From Oscillospiraceae bacterium (GTDB taxonomy: Bacteria; Bacillota_A; Clostridia; Oscillospirales; Oscillospiraceae): a DNA stretch of 11,705 bases. Positions 1-6,056 of this stretch are shown here, piece by piece. Position numbers and translations under genes: made by a program. The stretch covers positions 1 to 11,705 of the forward strand of contig JAFZOC010000312.1 in the NCBI GenBank assembly GCA_017550765.1, given 5' to 3'. The notes under the pieces were generated by a model, which was not told the DNA's origin, did not search any database, and saw nothing but the letters and a program-made list of their open reading frames with translations. Numbering within the stretch: position 1 is the first letter of the stretch; each line of letters begins with the position of its first letter.

Positions 1-38
1 ATTTTGTGTTCGGCCAAAATGCTCGGCGGGGAAGCGCG

Positions 39-70
39 GTCAAAAAAGTCCCCGAGGGGACTTTTTTGAC
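39..70 (-). terminator. Intrinsic terminator hairpin after the hydrolase gene
   Basis: A near-perfect inverted repeat runs from 39 to 70, with six A on the left, six T on the right and a short GA-centred loop. Read leftward, the 3' arm ends in a run of six U, so the stem itself supplies the U-tract. It lies just beyond the stop codon of the SleB-like gene (89) and is the most likely end of the leftward block. The symmetric A/T runs would also allow it to act on the plus strand. Confidence 0.75.
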
Positions 71-76
71 GAGCTG

Positions 77-105
77 AGACGCCCCCGTTCAGGGGGCGTC
101 TTTTT
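77..105 (+). terminator. Rightward intrinsic terminator overlapping the end of the leftward hydrolase gene
   Basis: A 10-bp GC-rich stem pairs 77-86 with 92-101. It has a 5-nt loop (87-91) and is followed on the plus strand by TTTTT (101-105), the classic form for rightward transcripts. The leftward hydrolase gene ends inside it, with its stop codon (89-91) in the loop. It presumably stops transcription from a convergent gene left of the window, which is inferred because that gene is not visible. Confidence 0.7.
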
Positions 106-739
106 CGTTGCGTCCGTCAGCCGCCTGCGGATCTGCCGGCGGCGCTGTCTCGTCCGCCTCCGGCTCCGTCCCGTACAGCTCCGGGTAGTGGCTCTCGCAG
201 AAATAGATCCGGCCAAAGTGCAGATCCATGAACATGGAGTGGATCTTGCCCTGGGGCTGATGCCCCGTGAAGACCACCGTGGGCCGGAGCATCCGCTCTC
301 CCAGCAGGAGGCGCAGCGCGGCCTCCACGCAGGGGCGGGACGGGATGTAATAGTCCCGGAAGGCGGGGCAGTCTACGCCGCTGAACTGGCTGTCCTGGTA
401 GACCACCGCCTCCAGCGTGTCCGGGAACTCGGGAGAGGCCACGCGGTTGAGGACCACCTCGCCTACGCTCAGGCGCAGCTCGTCCGGCAGCCAGTCGCTG
501 CCGGCCTCCCAGTTGATGAGCTTCGCCAGCAGGAACAGCTGGTCCCAGTCCAGGGACGTCCGGCTCTCATCGGCGTTCCAGCCGGCTGCGGCCTCGATGC
601 CCGCCTCCCGGTCGCCCGCCACCGCGGCCTCCGTCATCAGCGCCAGCCAGTCCGGCTCCGGAGGCTCCTCCGCCTTGGCGAAGGTGGACAGGCAGCCCCA
701 CATCGCCAGCACCGTCAGGATCAGACAGATCTTCTTCAT
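89..739 (-). CDS. Secreted SleB-like cell wall hydrolase (Hydrolase_2 family)
   Basis: The product is 216 aa. Residues 1-23 form a Sec signal peptide (MKK, hydrophobic core, then AKA followed by EE, a type I peptidase site). A Cys at 16 is not in a good lipobox. Residues about 68-190 match the SleB/CwlJ hydrolase family: a LLAKLINWEAG segment with E78 as the likely catalytic Glu, VGEVVLNRV (92-100), FP, and the QFSGV motif (118-122). The family cuts peptidoglycan, mostly as lytic transglycosylase in spore cortex germination, but vegetative paralogues exist. There is no N-terminal peptidoglycan-binding domain, and the tail (192-216) is Pro/Glu/Asp-rich and probably disordered. The ATG at 739 is chosen over a GTG at 799 because it gives the signal peptide and follows GGGAGGTG. 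That site lies in a long inverted repeat (746-789). The stop codon lies in a terminator loop. Confidence 0.82.
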   Translation of the reverse strand: MKKICLILTVLAMWGCLSTFAKAEEPPEPDWLALMTEAAVAGDREAGIEAAAGWNADESRTSLDWDQLFLLAKLINWEAGSDWLPDELRLSVGEVVLNRVASPEFPDTLEAVVYQDSQFSGVDCPAFRDYYIPSRPCVEAALRLLLGERMLRPTVVFTGHQPQGKIHSMFMDLHFGRIYFCESHYPELYGTEPEADETAPPADPQAADGRNEKDAP

Positions 740-745
740 AACAGA

Positions 746-789
746 CCACACCTCCCTCTGCGCAACAGTATACGCAGGGGGAGGTGTGG
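746..789 (-). promoter_or_regulatory. Long inverted repeat covering the ribosome binding site of the hydrolase gene
   Basis: Arms 746-762 and 773-789 are complementary over 17 bp with one G-U wobble (757/778); the 10-nt loop is 763-772. On the leftward mRNA the 3' arm contains the GGGAGGTG Shine-Dalgarno site of the hydrolase, whose ATG follows at 739. The loop carries TATACT (767-772 read leftward), a good -10 hexamer, but I see no matching -35 at 16-18 bp. A read-through message would have its ribosome binding site paired. A message starting from the loop would lack the 5' arm and be free. There is no U-tract, so it is not an ordinary terminator. The structure is seen; the function is inferred. 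Confidence 0.6.
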
Positions 790-814
790 ATCTTGTCACT
801 TTTGGGCATGGCGG

Positions 815-952
815 TCAGGAGAAAGGGATGATCGTAGCGGCATAGGAGACGGGCTCCTGGCTGGGCTGCCGCAGATACAGCAGCACGCAGCAGAGCAGCA
901 TCACGGCGATGGACAGTACGATCCCCGCCAGCACCAGGCGCTCCAGCTTCAT
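815..952 (-). CDS. Small single-pass membrane protein, 45 aa, unknown function
   Basis: I do not recognise a family. The product starts MKLERLVLAG and has one strongly hydrophobic segment at about residues 7-27, with a CC pair inside it. A short polar tail of about 18 residues (RQPSQEP..., ending TIIPFS) follows. The short N-terminus with K2 and R5, ahead of the hydrophobic helix, resembles an uncleaved signal anchor. The ATG at 952 has an excellent ribosome binding site, AAGGAGG, 7 nt upstream, which is the main evidence that this is real. It lies 98 nt after the PHP gene and 75 nt before the hydrolase, all on the same strand, so co-transcription with either is possible. I see no convincing own promoter. 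The reading frame continues open far upstream as a GC-rich artefact, but only this 3' part is protein-like. Confidence 0.65.
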   Translation of the reverse strand: MKLERLVLAGIVLSIAVMLLCCVLLYLRQPSQEPVSYAATIIPFS

Positions 953-1050
953 GGACAGACCTCCTTCGCATCCAGTCGTTCCAACTATAAGAACGCGATC
1001 GGAGGGGCTCTGGTGACAGGGAGGGCGCATTTTCAGCGAGATGCCCAGAT

Positions 1051-1899
1051 CTAACTGCGCTTTTTTGTGGAAGGCGCTATGGCCCGCAGGCCCTCCAGCC
1101 AGCTGTCGGGGACGGCGAGCTGCCCGGTGCCGGTCCCCAGAGACAGATCGGGCTTGTTGCTGCCGTGGAAGTCGCTGCCGCCGGTGGGGACCAGGCCGTA
1201 TTCTTTCGCCAGCGCCAGCAGGGCCTGGCTCTGCTCCTCGTTGTAGCGGGAATAGCGGCATTCCAGACCCATCAGGCCGTGGTCCATGCAGTGCTCGATC
1301 AGCTGCCGCAGGGCGCTGTCCTCCAGCTGGTACTGGTAGGGGTGGGCCAGGACCGGCACGCCGCCGGCCTCCCGGATCACTTCCACGGAGCGCTCGATGG
1401 AGAGCATCTTCCGGGGCAGATAGTAGGGCTGGCCCTTCTCGATGAAGCGGTCGAAGGCGTCCTGGACGCTCCGGGCGCGGCCCAGATCCACCAGGACCTG
1501 GCCGAAGTTGGGCCGCCCGATCACCGGGCCGAAACGCGCCAGCATCTCGTCGTAGTCCACGGGGATGCCGTCGACGGCCATGCGGGCGGCCATCCTGCGG
1601 TTGCGCTCGTCCCGCTCGGCCACGATGCCCTGGAGCACCCGGCCCAGGGCCAGGGACTCCGTGCGCAGAAAGTAGCCCAGGATGTGGATGGTCTTGCCGT
1701 AGCGGCTGGAGAGCTCCACGCCGGGGACCACCTCCAGCCCCAGCTCCCGGCCTGCGGCCAACGCTGCGGGATAGCCGGAGACGGTGTCGTGGTCGGTGAT
1801 GGCGATGGCCTTCAGGCCCTTCTCCCGGGCCAAGGCGACGACCTCCTCCGGGCGGCAGGTGCCGTCGGAGGCGGTGGTATGGATGTGCAGATCGATCAT
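1051..1899 (-). CDS. PHP-domain phosphoesterase (TrpH/YciV, RNase AM-like)
   Basis: The product is 282 aa, the normal length for this group. PHP metal-site motifs appear in order: HIH (5-7), SDGT (11-14), ITDHD (34-38), GVE (60-62), H72, AHP (185-187) and GSDFHG (241-246). This matches the TrpH/YciV branch of the polymerase and histidinol phosphatase superfamily. Its studied members hydrolyse 3',5'-bisphosphonucleotides or trim RNA 5' ends with a multinuclear Mn or Fe site; the substrate here is unknown. A possible oddity is the GRP-N segment at 128-131, where many relatives have a His ligand at 131. The ATG at 1899 has AAAGAGGT at good spacing. It follows gatD by 118 nt and may be read from the same transcript. 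I see no clear terminator behind it. Confidence 0.85.
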   Translation of the reverse strand: MIDLHIHTTASDGTCRPEEVVALAREKGLKAIAITDHDTVSGYPAALAAGRELGLEVVPGVELSSRYGKTIHILGYFLRTESLALGRVLQGIVAERDERNRRMAARMAVDGIPVDYDEMLARFGPVIGRPNFGQVLVDLGRARSVQDAFDRFIEKGQPYYLPRKMLSIERSVEVIREAGGVPVLAHPYQYQLEDSALRQLIEHCMDHGLMGLECRYSRYNEEQSQALLALAKEYGLVPTGGSDFHGSNKPDLSLGTGTGQLAVPDSWLEGLRAIAPSTKKRS

Positions 1900-1971
1900 G
1901 GGACGGTGACCTCTTTCGTTTCGGCTCGGACCGTTCGGGTGTGGGGGATGTTCTCGTGACGCGCGGGGACA

Positions 1972-1989
1972 AGGGGCGCGAGGGGCGCG
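1972..1989. repeat. Tandem 9-mer in the gatD to PHP spacer
   Basis: AGGGGCGCG occurs twice head to tail (1972-1980 and 1981-1989), and a related GGGGCGCGG lies at about 2004-2012. The whole 1900-2017 spacer is G+C-dense, with no U-tract hairpin and no recognisable promoter. It could be simple slippage in GC-rich sequence. Confidence 0.4.
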
Positions 1990-2017
1990 GGCCTCTCCGG
2001 GCTGGGGCGCGGCGCGC

Positions 2018-2743
2018 TCAGATCCGGGCGGCCATGGCGTCGTGAGCGGCGCGCTCGGCGCTGTCGTCCAGGGGGATCAGCTCCGCCTTCCCATACTTCC
2101 GCTCCAGGGCGGTGCGCAGGATGAAGTCGCAGAGCTCCGGGTTCTTGGGCAGCAGAGGCCCGTGGCTGTAGGTGCCGAAGACGTTGCGGTAGCGCACGCC
2201 CTCGGTGCCGTCCTCGCCGTTGTTGCCGAAGCCCTTGATGACCCGGCCCAGAGGCTGGACACCGCTGCCCAGGCGGGTCTTGCCGCTGTGGTTCTCGAAG
2301 CCCACCACCAGGCTCCCGCCGCTCTCAGGGGCGCATCGGAACTTGTAGTTGCCGATCATGCGCTTCTTCCCGCCCACGGTGTACAGGTCCAGGGCGCCGA
2401 TGAAGTCGCAGCGCTGACCGTCGTATGTCTCGTAGTAGTGGCCCAGCATCTGGTAGCCGCCGCAGATCGTGAGGAAGGGCAGCCCGTCCTCGATGGCGGC
2501 GCGGATCTCCCGGTCCTTGCCCCGGTGCAGGTCCTCCAGCAGCACCTGCTGCTCGAAGTCCTGGCCGCCCCCGATGAACACCAGGTCGAAGCCCGCGAGA
2601 CTGGCGCGGGCGCCGATGGGGAGCTTGGTCACCGCGCAGCCGATCGAACGCCAGCGCAGGCGCTGCTCCATGCAGATCACATTCCCCCGGTCGCCGTAGA
2701 GGTTCAGCACGTCCGGGTACATATGGCAGATCTTCAGCTCCAT
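2018..2743 (-). CDS. gatD: Lipid II isoglutaminyl synthase, glutaminase subunit GatD
   Basis: The product is 241 aa, the usual length. GatD releases ammonia from glutamine and passes it to MurT, which amidates the alpha-carboxyl of D-Glu in lipid II to give D-isoglutamine. The class I (triad) glutamine amidotransferase fold is evident: GGGQDFEQ (58-65), the nucleophile elbow TICGGYQMLG with C94, and GTYSHGPLLPKNP with catalytic H194. C94 falls at the same position as the nucleophile of Staphylococcus aureus GatD. It starts 9 nt after the murT stop. Its ribosome binding site (GAGGTG) overlaps the murT stop codon, so the two are probably translationally coupled, as expected for subunits of a 1:1 complex. 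It is not the cobyric acid synthase CobQ amidotransferase because of its short length and its murT partner. Confidence 0.95.
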   Translation of the reverse strand: MELKICHMYPDVLNLYGDRGNVICMEQRLRWRSIGCAVTKLPIGARASLAGFDLVFIGGGQDFEQQVLLEDLHRGKDREIRAAIEDGLPFLTICGGYQMLGHYYETYDGQRCDFIGALDLYTVGGKKRMIGNYKFRCAPESGGSLVVGFENHSGKTRLGSGVQPLGRVIKGFGNNGEDGTEGVRYRNVFGTYSHGPLLPKNPELCDFILRTALERKYGKAELIPLDDSAERAAHDAMAARI

Positions 2744-2752
2744 CTCAGCACC

Positions 2753-4129
2753 TCACTTCTCCCAGAACTCCCGGCCGCCCACTTTGTGGACCACCGCCTG
2801 CCGCAGTTCCAGCATGGCGGTGTAGGTGGGCATCAGGAAGACGGGCAGCTCCTGCCCGGCGGCCCAGTCCACCAGACGGCCGTAGTCCCGCTCCACCAGG
2901 ATCTTCCCGTCGGGGATACCGGCGTACTTGATGCGCACGCGCATGTCCTCCGCCCGGTCGCCGGAGACCAGCACCTGGCGGAGCCTGCTGCCCAGCGTGC
3001 CCAGGCCTTCGAACTGCGCGTCCCAGATCCAGGACACGTCCGTGCCGTCGGCAGCCCGGTCGTTGAGACAGACCGCCAGGACAAAGGGCTCCCGGATGTT
3101 CTGCAGGAACTCGATCACCTGGTCGCAGCCCGCGGGGTTCTTCACCAGCATCATGCGGGTCCCAGCCTTGCCCAGATCGAACTGCTCCATGCGGCCGAAG
3201 CCGCAGGAGAAGCTCCCCAGGGCCTCCAGGGCCGTCTCTTTGGGCACGCCCATGGCCAGCGCCCCGGTGAGAGCGCAGAGGGCGTTGTAGATGTTATAGA
3301 CCGCGGGCAGGCGCACCTCCACCAGATGCTTCTCTCCCTCCAGCTCCAGCACCACGCTGCTGCCGTCCAGACGCTGCTCGGGCACCGCGGTCACGGCCAC
3401 GTCGGCCCGGTGCCGCCGGTAGCCGCAGTGGGGGCAGCGGAAGCCGCCCAGGTGGCCGTAGGTCACATAGTCGTAGTCGTAGGCGGTCTTGCAGCGGATG
3501 CAGTGGGTGGCGTCGGAGATCTCCGGCGCAGACCGGGACGGGAGCGCCCCCGCCTCGATCCCGTACCAGAGGACCTTGTTGGGCAGGTCGTCGGCCAGAG
3601 AGGCGGTCAGGGAGCAGTCGGCGTTCAGGCACAGAAGAGCGTCCGGCGCGCCCTCCATGGCGGCGCGGATGTTCTCCAGGGTGTGGGTCACCTCGCCGTA
3701 GCGGTCCAGCTGATCCCGGAAGAGGTTGGTCACCACCACCGCCTTGGGCCGGATCTGGCCGAAGACCGTGCGGGCGGCGGCCTCGTCGCATTCGATCACG
3801 GCGAAGCGCTTCTTCGGGCGGCCCAGGAGGTCGGCATCCATCACCAGCTCCGTGGCGATGCCGCTGGCCAGATTGGCTCCGGAGCGGTTGCTGAGATAGC
3901 TCAGACCCGCCCGGGAGAAGGCCTCCTCCACGATGCGGGAGCTGGTGGTCTTCCCGTTGGTGCCGGTGATGGCCAGGATCTGGATGTCTTTTGACAGGAC
4001 CCGCAGCAGGTCCGGGCAGACCCGCAGGGCCCAGCGTCCGGGCATGGCGGTGCCGCCCCGGTGGAGCAGGCGGGAGAGCGCCCGCAGGGCGCGGCAGAGC
4101 AGGATGGCGAACAGGACGCGTATCTTCAT
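2753..4129 (-). CDS. murT: Lipid II isoglutaminyl synthase, Mur ligase-like subunit MurT
   Basis: The product is 458 aa. MurT activates the D-Glu carboxyl of lipid II with ATP and uses ammonia from GatD, at the inner face of the membrane. A hydrophobic, basic N-terminus (1-45) precedes the ATP loop TGTNGKTT (55-62). The central Mur ligase domain contains a zinc ribbon with C210, C213, C232 and C235, typical of MurT and absent from MurC-F. The C-terminal DUF1727 region carries NDRAADGTDVSWIWD (356-370), whose Asp (probably D364) corresponds to the catalytic Asp described in the family. The ATG at 4129 follows AAAGGGA with about 10 nt spacing and a sigma-A-like promoter (4186-4214). It is the first gene of the murT-gatD unit. 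Nothing appears truncated. Confidence 0.95.
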   Translation of the reverse strand: MKIRVLFAILLCRALRALSRLLHRGGTAMPGRWALRVCPDLLRVLSKDIQILAITGTNGKTTSSRIVEEAFSRAGLSYLSNRSGANLASGIATELVMDADLLGRPKKRFAVIECDEAAARTVFGQIRPKAVVVTNLFRDQLDRYGEVTHTLENIRAAMEGAPDALLCLNADCSLTASLADDLPNKVLWYGIEAGALPSRSAPEISDATHCIRCKTAYDYDYVTYGHLGGFRCPHCGYRRHRADVAVTAVPEQRLDGSSVVLELEGEKHLVEVRLPAVYNIYNALCALTGALAMGVPKETALEALGSFSCGFGRMEQFDLGKAGTRMMLVKNPAGCDQVIEFLQNIREPFVLAVCLNDRAADGTDVSWIWDAQFEGLGTLGSRLRQVLVSGDRAEDMRVRIKYAGIPDGKILVERDYGRLVDWAAGQELPVFLMPTYTAMLELRQAVVHKVGGREFWEK

Positions 4130-4185
4130 CGTGCAAGTCCCTTTCCGAAAAGGATGTGAGTCACCCTATGCGCGAAACACGAAAC

Positions 4186-4214
4186 AGTATACCACAGGGC
4201 GCGTCTCCGCGCAA
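4186..4214 (-). promoter_or_regulatory. Sigma-A-type promoter of murT-gatD
   Basis: Read leftward, TTGCGC (4209-4214) and TATACT (4186-4191) are separated by exactly 17 bp. Initiation would be near 4179, giving a leader of about 50 nt before the murT ATG. The -35 box is part of an 11-nt sequence, CGCGCAAGATG on the plus strand, that recurs at 4332-4342 without a matching -10. Confidence 0.65.
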
Positions 4215-4238
4215 GATGGGAGACGCGGGGGACGGGGG

Positions 4239-4270
4239 AACAGAAAGCGGAGCGGCCCCGGCCGCTCCGC
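4239..4270 (-). terminator. Second leftward terminator in the murC-murT spacer
   Basis: An 11-bp, almost pure GC stem pairs 4247-4257 with 4260-4270 (loop 4258-4259, in practice 4 nt). Read leftward it is followed by TTTCTGTT (4246-4239). It lies about 115 nt beyond the murC terminator and just upstream of the murT promoter. It would block any remaining read-through from murC, or end a short transcript from the region between. Confidence 0.6.
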
Positions 4271-4384
4271 TCCCTATGATATGAGGACAAAATGAAAAAG
4301 ATGAACACTGCTCCTTGCGAGTTTCATGATACGCGCAAGATGTTTCATAAGTAACCCAGATCCTGTTAAATAAATGTTAAATGG
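4271..4384. other. AT-richer intergenic segment between two terminators
   Basis: The gene-free stretch 4130-4443 holds the murT promoter, two leftward terminators and this segment, which is visibly AT-richer than its surroundings. It contains a direct repeat TGTTAAA (4364-4370 and 4375-4381, period 11) and the second copy of CGCGCAAGATG (4332-4342), flanked by two GTTTCAT copies (4321-4327 and 4342-4348). I find no credible start codon, promoter pair or known RNA fold. A leftward 60-codon frame crosses it but looks spurious. Confidence 0.4.
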
Positions 4385-4415
4385 AAAAGAAATGCGGAGA
4401 GCCGGAGCTCTCCGC
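4385..4415 (-). terminator. Intrinsic terminator of murC
   Basis: A 9-bp GC-rich stem (4394-4402 with 4407-4415) has a 4-nt loop. Read leftward it is followed by ATTTCTTTT (4393-4385). It sits 28 nt beyond the murC stop codon. Confidence 0.8.
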
Positions 4416-4443
4416 GGAAAAACACGACAGAAGGGGCGACTGC

Positions 4444-5817
4444 TCAGTCGCTGGCGACCAGGTCCTCGCCCACCTTGTACACGTCGCCGGCGCCCACGGT
4501 GAGGATGATGTCGCCGGGACGGGCCAGGGCCCGCAGGGCCCCCTCCAGCTCCGGGAAGCTGGGCAGGAACACGGCGTTGGGGACATGCTCCGCCAGCGCG
4601 GCGGAGGAGATGCCGATGGTGTTCTTCTCCCGGGCGGCGAAGATCTCCGCCAGCAGCAGCACGTCCGGCCGCTTGAGCTGCACCAGGAAGTCGTCGAAGA
4701 GCGCGGCGGTGCGGGAATAGGTGTGGGGCTGGAAGACCAGCACCGTGCGCTTGTAGTTGAGCTTCTCCACCGCATCCAGCAGGGCCTTCAGCTCGCCGGG
4801 ATGGTGGGCGTAGTCGTCATAGACGTCGGCGCCGTTGAACTTGCCCTTGAACTCGAAGCGGCGGCCGGCGCCGTTGAAGCCCGCCAGACCGTACTTCACC
4901 GCCGTGGGCCGGATGCCCAGACAGATCGCGGCGGCGGTGGCCGCCAGGGCGTTCTTCACGTTGTGGATCCCGGGCACGTGCAGCGTCACGTCCGTGAACT
5001 TGCGGCCCCGGTAGATGATGTCGAACTGGCTGTTGGCCCCCAGGAACCGGACGTTCCGGGCGTGCACGTCCGCCGCGGTGCTCAGACCGAAGGTGACGAT
5101 TTTCCGGTCCAGGCCCTCCAGGGTGTGCATGGTGTTGGCGTCGTCGTAGTTGGCCACCACGGAACCGTCCTGCGGGACCCGCTCGGCGAAGGCGCGGAAG
5201 GAGCGCTCCACGTCCTCCAGGTCCTTGAAGAAGTCCAGATGGTCCGCCTCGATGTTCAGGACCACCGCCACCGTGGGGTGGAAGGACAGGAAGGAGTTGT
5301 AGTATTCGCAGGCTTCCATGACGATGGTGTTGCCGTGGCCAACCCGGTGCCCGGCGTTCAGCAGGGGCAGGGTCCCGCCGATCATCACGGTGGGGTCCCG
5401 GTCCGCCGCCATGAGGATGTGGGTGCACATGGAGGTGGTGGTGGTCTTCCCGTGGGTGCCGGAGATGCACAGGGCGTTGCGGTAGTCCCGGGAGATCGCC
5501 CCCCAGGCCTCCGTGCGCTCGAACACCGGGATGCCGTGCTCCCGGGCGTAGACGATCTCCGGATTGTCGTCGTGGACGGCGGCGGTGCGGACCAGCAGAT
5601 CCACGTCCGGCGCGATGTTCTCCGCCCGGTGGCCCAGCGCCACGGGGATGCCCTTGGCCTTCAGGGCCAGGACGGTGGGGCTCTCGTTCATGTCCGAGCC
5701 GGTGACGGTGATGCCCATGCCCTTGAGCACTTCCGCCAGGGAGGACATGGAGACGCCGCCGATGCCCACCAGATGGGCCTTGCGGCCGGGCGAGAGGTAG
5801 TTGGCGAATTCGATCAT
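4444..5817 (-). CDS. murC: UDP-N-acetylmuramate--L-alanine ligase MurC
   Basis: The product is 457 aa, the normal length. MurC is the cytoplasmic ATP-dependent ligase that adds L-Ala to UDP-MurNAc, the first step of stem peptide assembly. The N-terminal UDP-binding motif is HLVGIGGVSMSSLAEVL (15-31), the ATP loop SGTHGKTTTT (119-128) and the central Mur motif NIEADHLDFF (188-197). GAGRRFE (316-322) and DDYAHHP (334-340) mark the C-terminal ligase domain, with FQPHTYSR (362-369) and a VGAGDVY end. The ATG at 5817 is chosen because the nucleotide-binding domain begins immediately after it and GGAGGGACGGAG precedes it. The frame stays open to 6036 without protein-like sequence. It has its own promoter and terminator and stands outside any visible division and cell wall cluster. 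It is divergent from the CCA enzyme gene. Confidence 0.96.
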   Translation of the reverse strand: MIEFANYLSPGRKAHLVGIGGVSMSSLAEVLKGMGITVTGSDMNESPTVLALKAKGIPVALGHRAENIAPDVDLLVRTAAVHDDNPEIVYAREHGIPVFERTEAWGAISRDYRNALCISGTHGKTTTTSMCTHILMAADRDPTVMIGGTLPLLNAGHRVGHGNTIVMEACEYYNSFLSFHPTVAVVLNIEADHLDFFKDLEDVERSFRAFAERVPQDGSVVANYDDANTMHTLEGLDRKIVTFGLSTAADVHARNVRFLGANSQFDIIYRGRKFTDVTLHVPGIHNVKNALAATAAAICLGIRPTAVKYGLAGFNGAGRRFEFKGKFNGADVYDDYAHHPGELKALLDAVEKLNYKRTVLVFQPHTYSRTAALFDDFLVQLKRPDVLLLAEIFAAREKNTIGISSAALAEHVPNAVFLPSFPELEGALRALARPGDIILTVGAGDVYKVGEDLVASD

Positions 5818-5849
5818 AAAAACTCCGTCCCTCCGGTACGCGATCCCCC

Positions 5850-5878
5850 TTGAAGGAACGCGCCCGGAATGGTAGAAT
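5850..5878 (+). promoter_or_regulatory. Candidate promoter for the cca operon
   Basis: On the plus strand TTGAAG (5850-5855) and TAGAAT (5873-5878) are 17 bp apart. Initiation near 5885 would give a leader of about 170 nt before the cca ATG at 6057. No better promoter is visible nearer the gene. It lies inside the predicted murC leader, so the two transcripts would overlap antisense for about 60 nt. Confidence 0.5.
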
Positions 5879-5893
5879 AGATAAAAAGATATG

Positions 5894-5935
5894 CGGGCCG
5901 CGTCGAGGCCCGACCGACCGCGGCGAGGACCGCGG
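5894..5935. promoter_or_regulatory. Two hairpins in the murC leader
   Basis: Read leftward, CCGCGG at 5930-5935 can pair with CCGCGG at 5918-5923 (6-nt loop). A second stem then pairs CGGGCC with GGCCCG (5907-5912 with 5894-5899, 7-nt loop), followed a few bases later by ATCTTTTTATC (5889-5879 region). The second hairpin plus its U-run has the look of a weak leader terminator. Because GC-rich spacers form such stems by chance, regulation is only a possibility. Confidence 0.35.
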
Positions 5936-5949
5936 CACACGGATATCCT

Positions 5950-5978
5950 ATTATAGCCCAGGCGCGGCGCCTTTGCAA
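5950..5978 (-). promoter_or_regulatory. Strong sigma-A promoter of murC
   Basis: Read leftward, TTGCAA (5973-5978), 17 bp, then a perfect TATAAT (5950-5955). Initiation near 5943 gives a leader of about 125 nt. The spacer is a 13-bp palindrome (AGGCGC-G-GCGCCT, 5960-5972). The -35 overlaps a dyad TGCAAG-N5-CTTGCA (5974-5990) that could be an operator. Confidence 0.75.
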
Positions 5979-6056
5979 GCGGTTCTTGCACCGGCCGCGC
6001 CCTGCTCGCGCGCCGGCATGCATCCCGGCGCAGCATCCGATGCGGAGGAGGCCCGT

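Noticed and set aside
2042..3994. A 650-codon rightward open frame opposite gatD and murT
   Set aside because: It is a GC-rich antisense shadow. The opposite strand encodes two textbook proteins, and the frame has long His/Ala/Gly/Val-rich stretches with no motif or ribosome binding site.
4126..4308. A 60-codon leftward frame overlapping the murT start, with AAGGAG before a GTG
   Set aside because: The Shine-Dalgarno to GTG gap is only 2 nt, the frame runs through a terminator and the murT promoter, and the sequence is not protein-like.
4381..5853. A 490-codon rightward open frame opposite murC
   Set aside because: Antisense shadow of murC with low-complexity Gly/Val/His composition; it begins inside the murC terminator.
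5818..6036. Upstream extensions of murC (to 6036) and cca (to 5850)
   Set aside because: Both extensions overlap each other's promoter and leader, lack protein-like sequence and have worse start contexts than the chosen ATGs.
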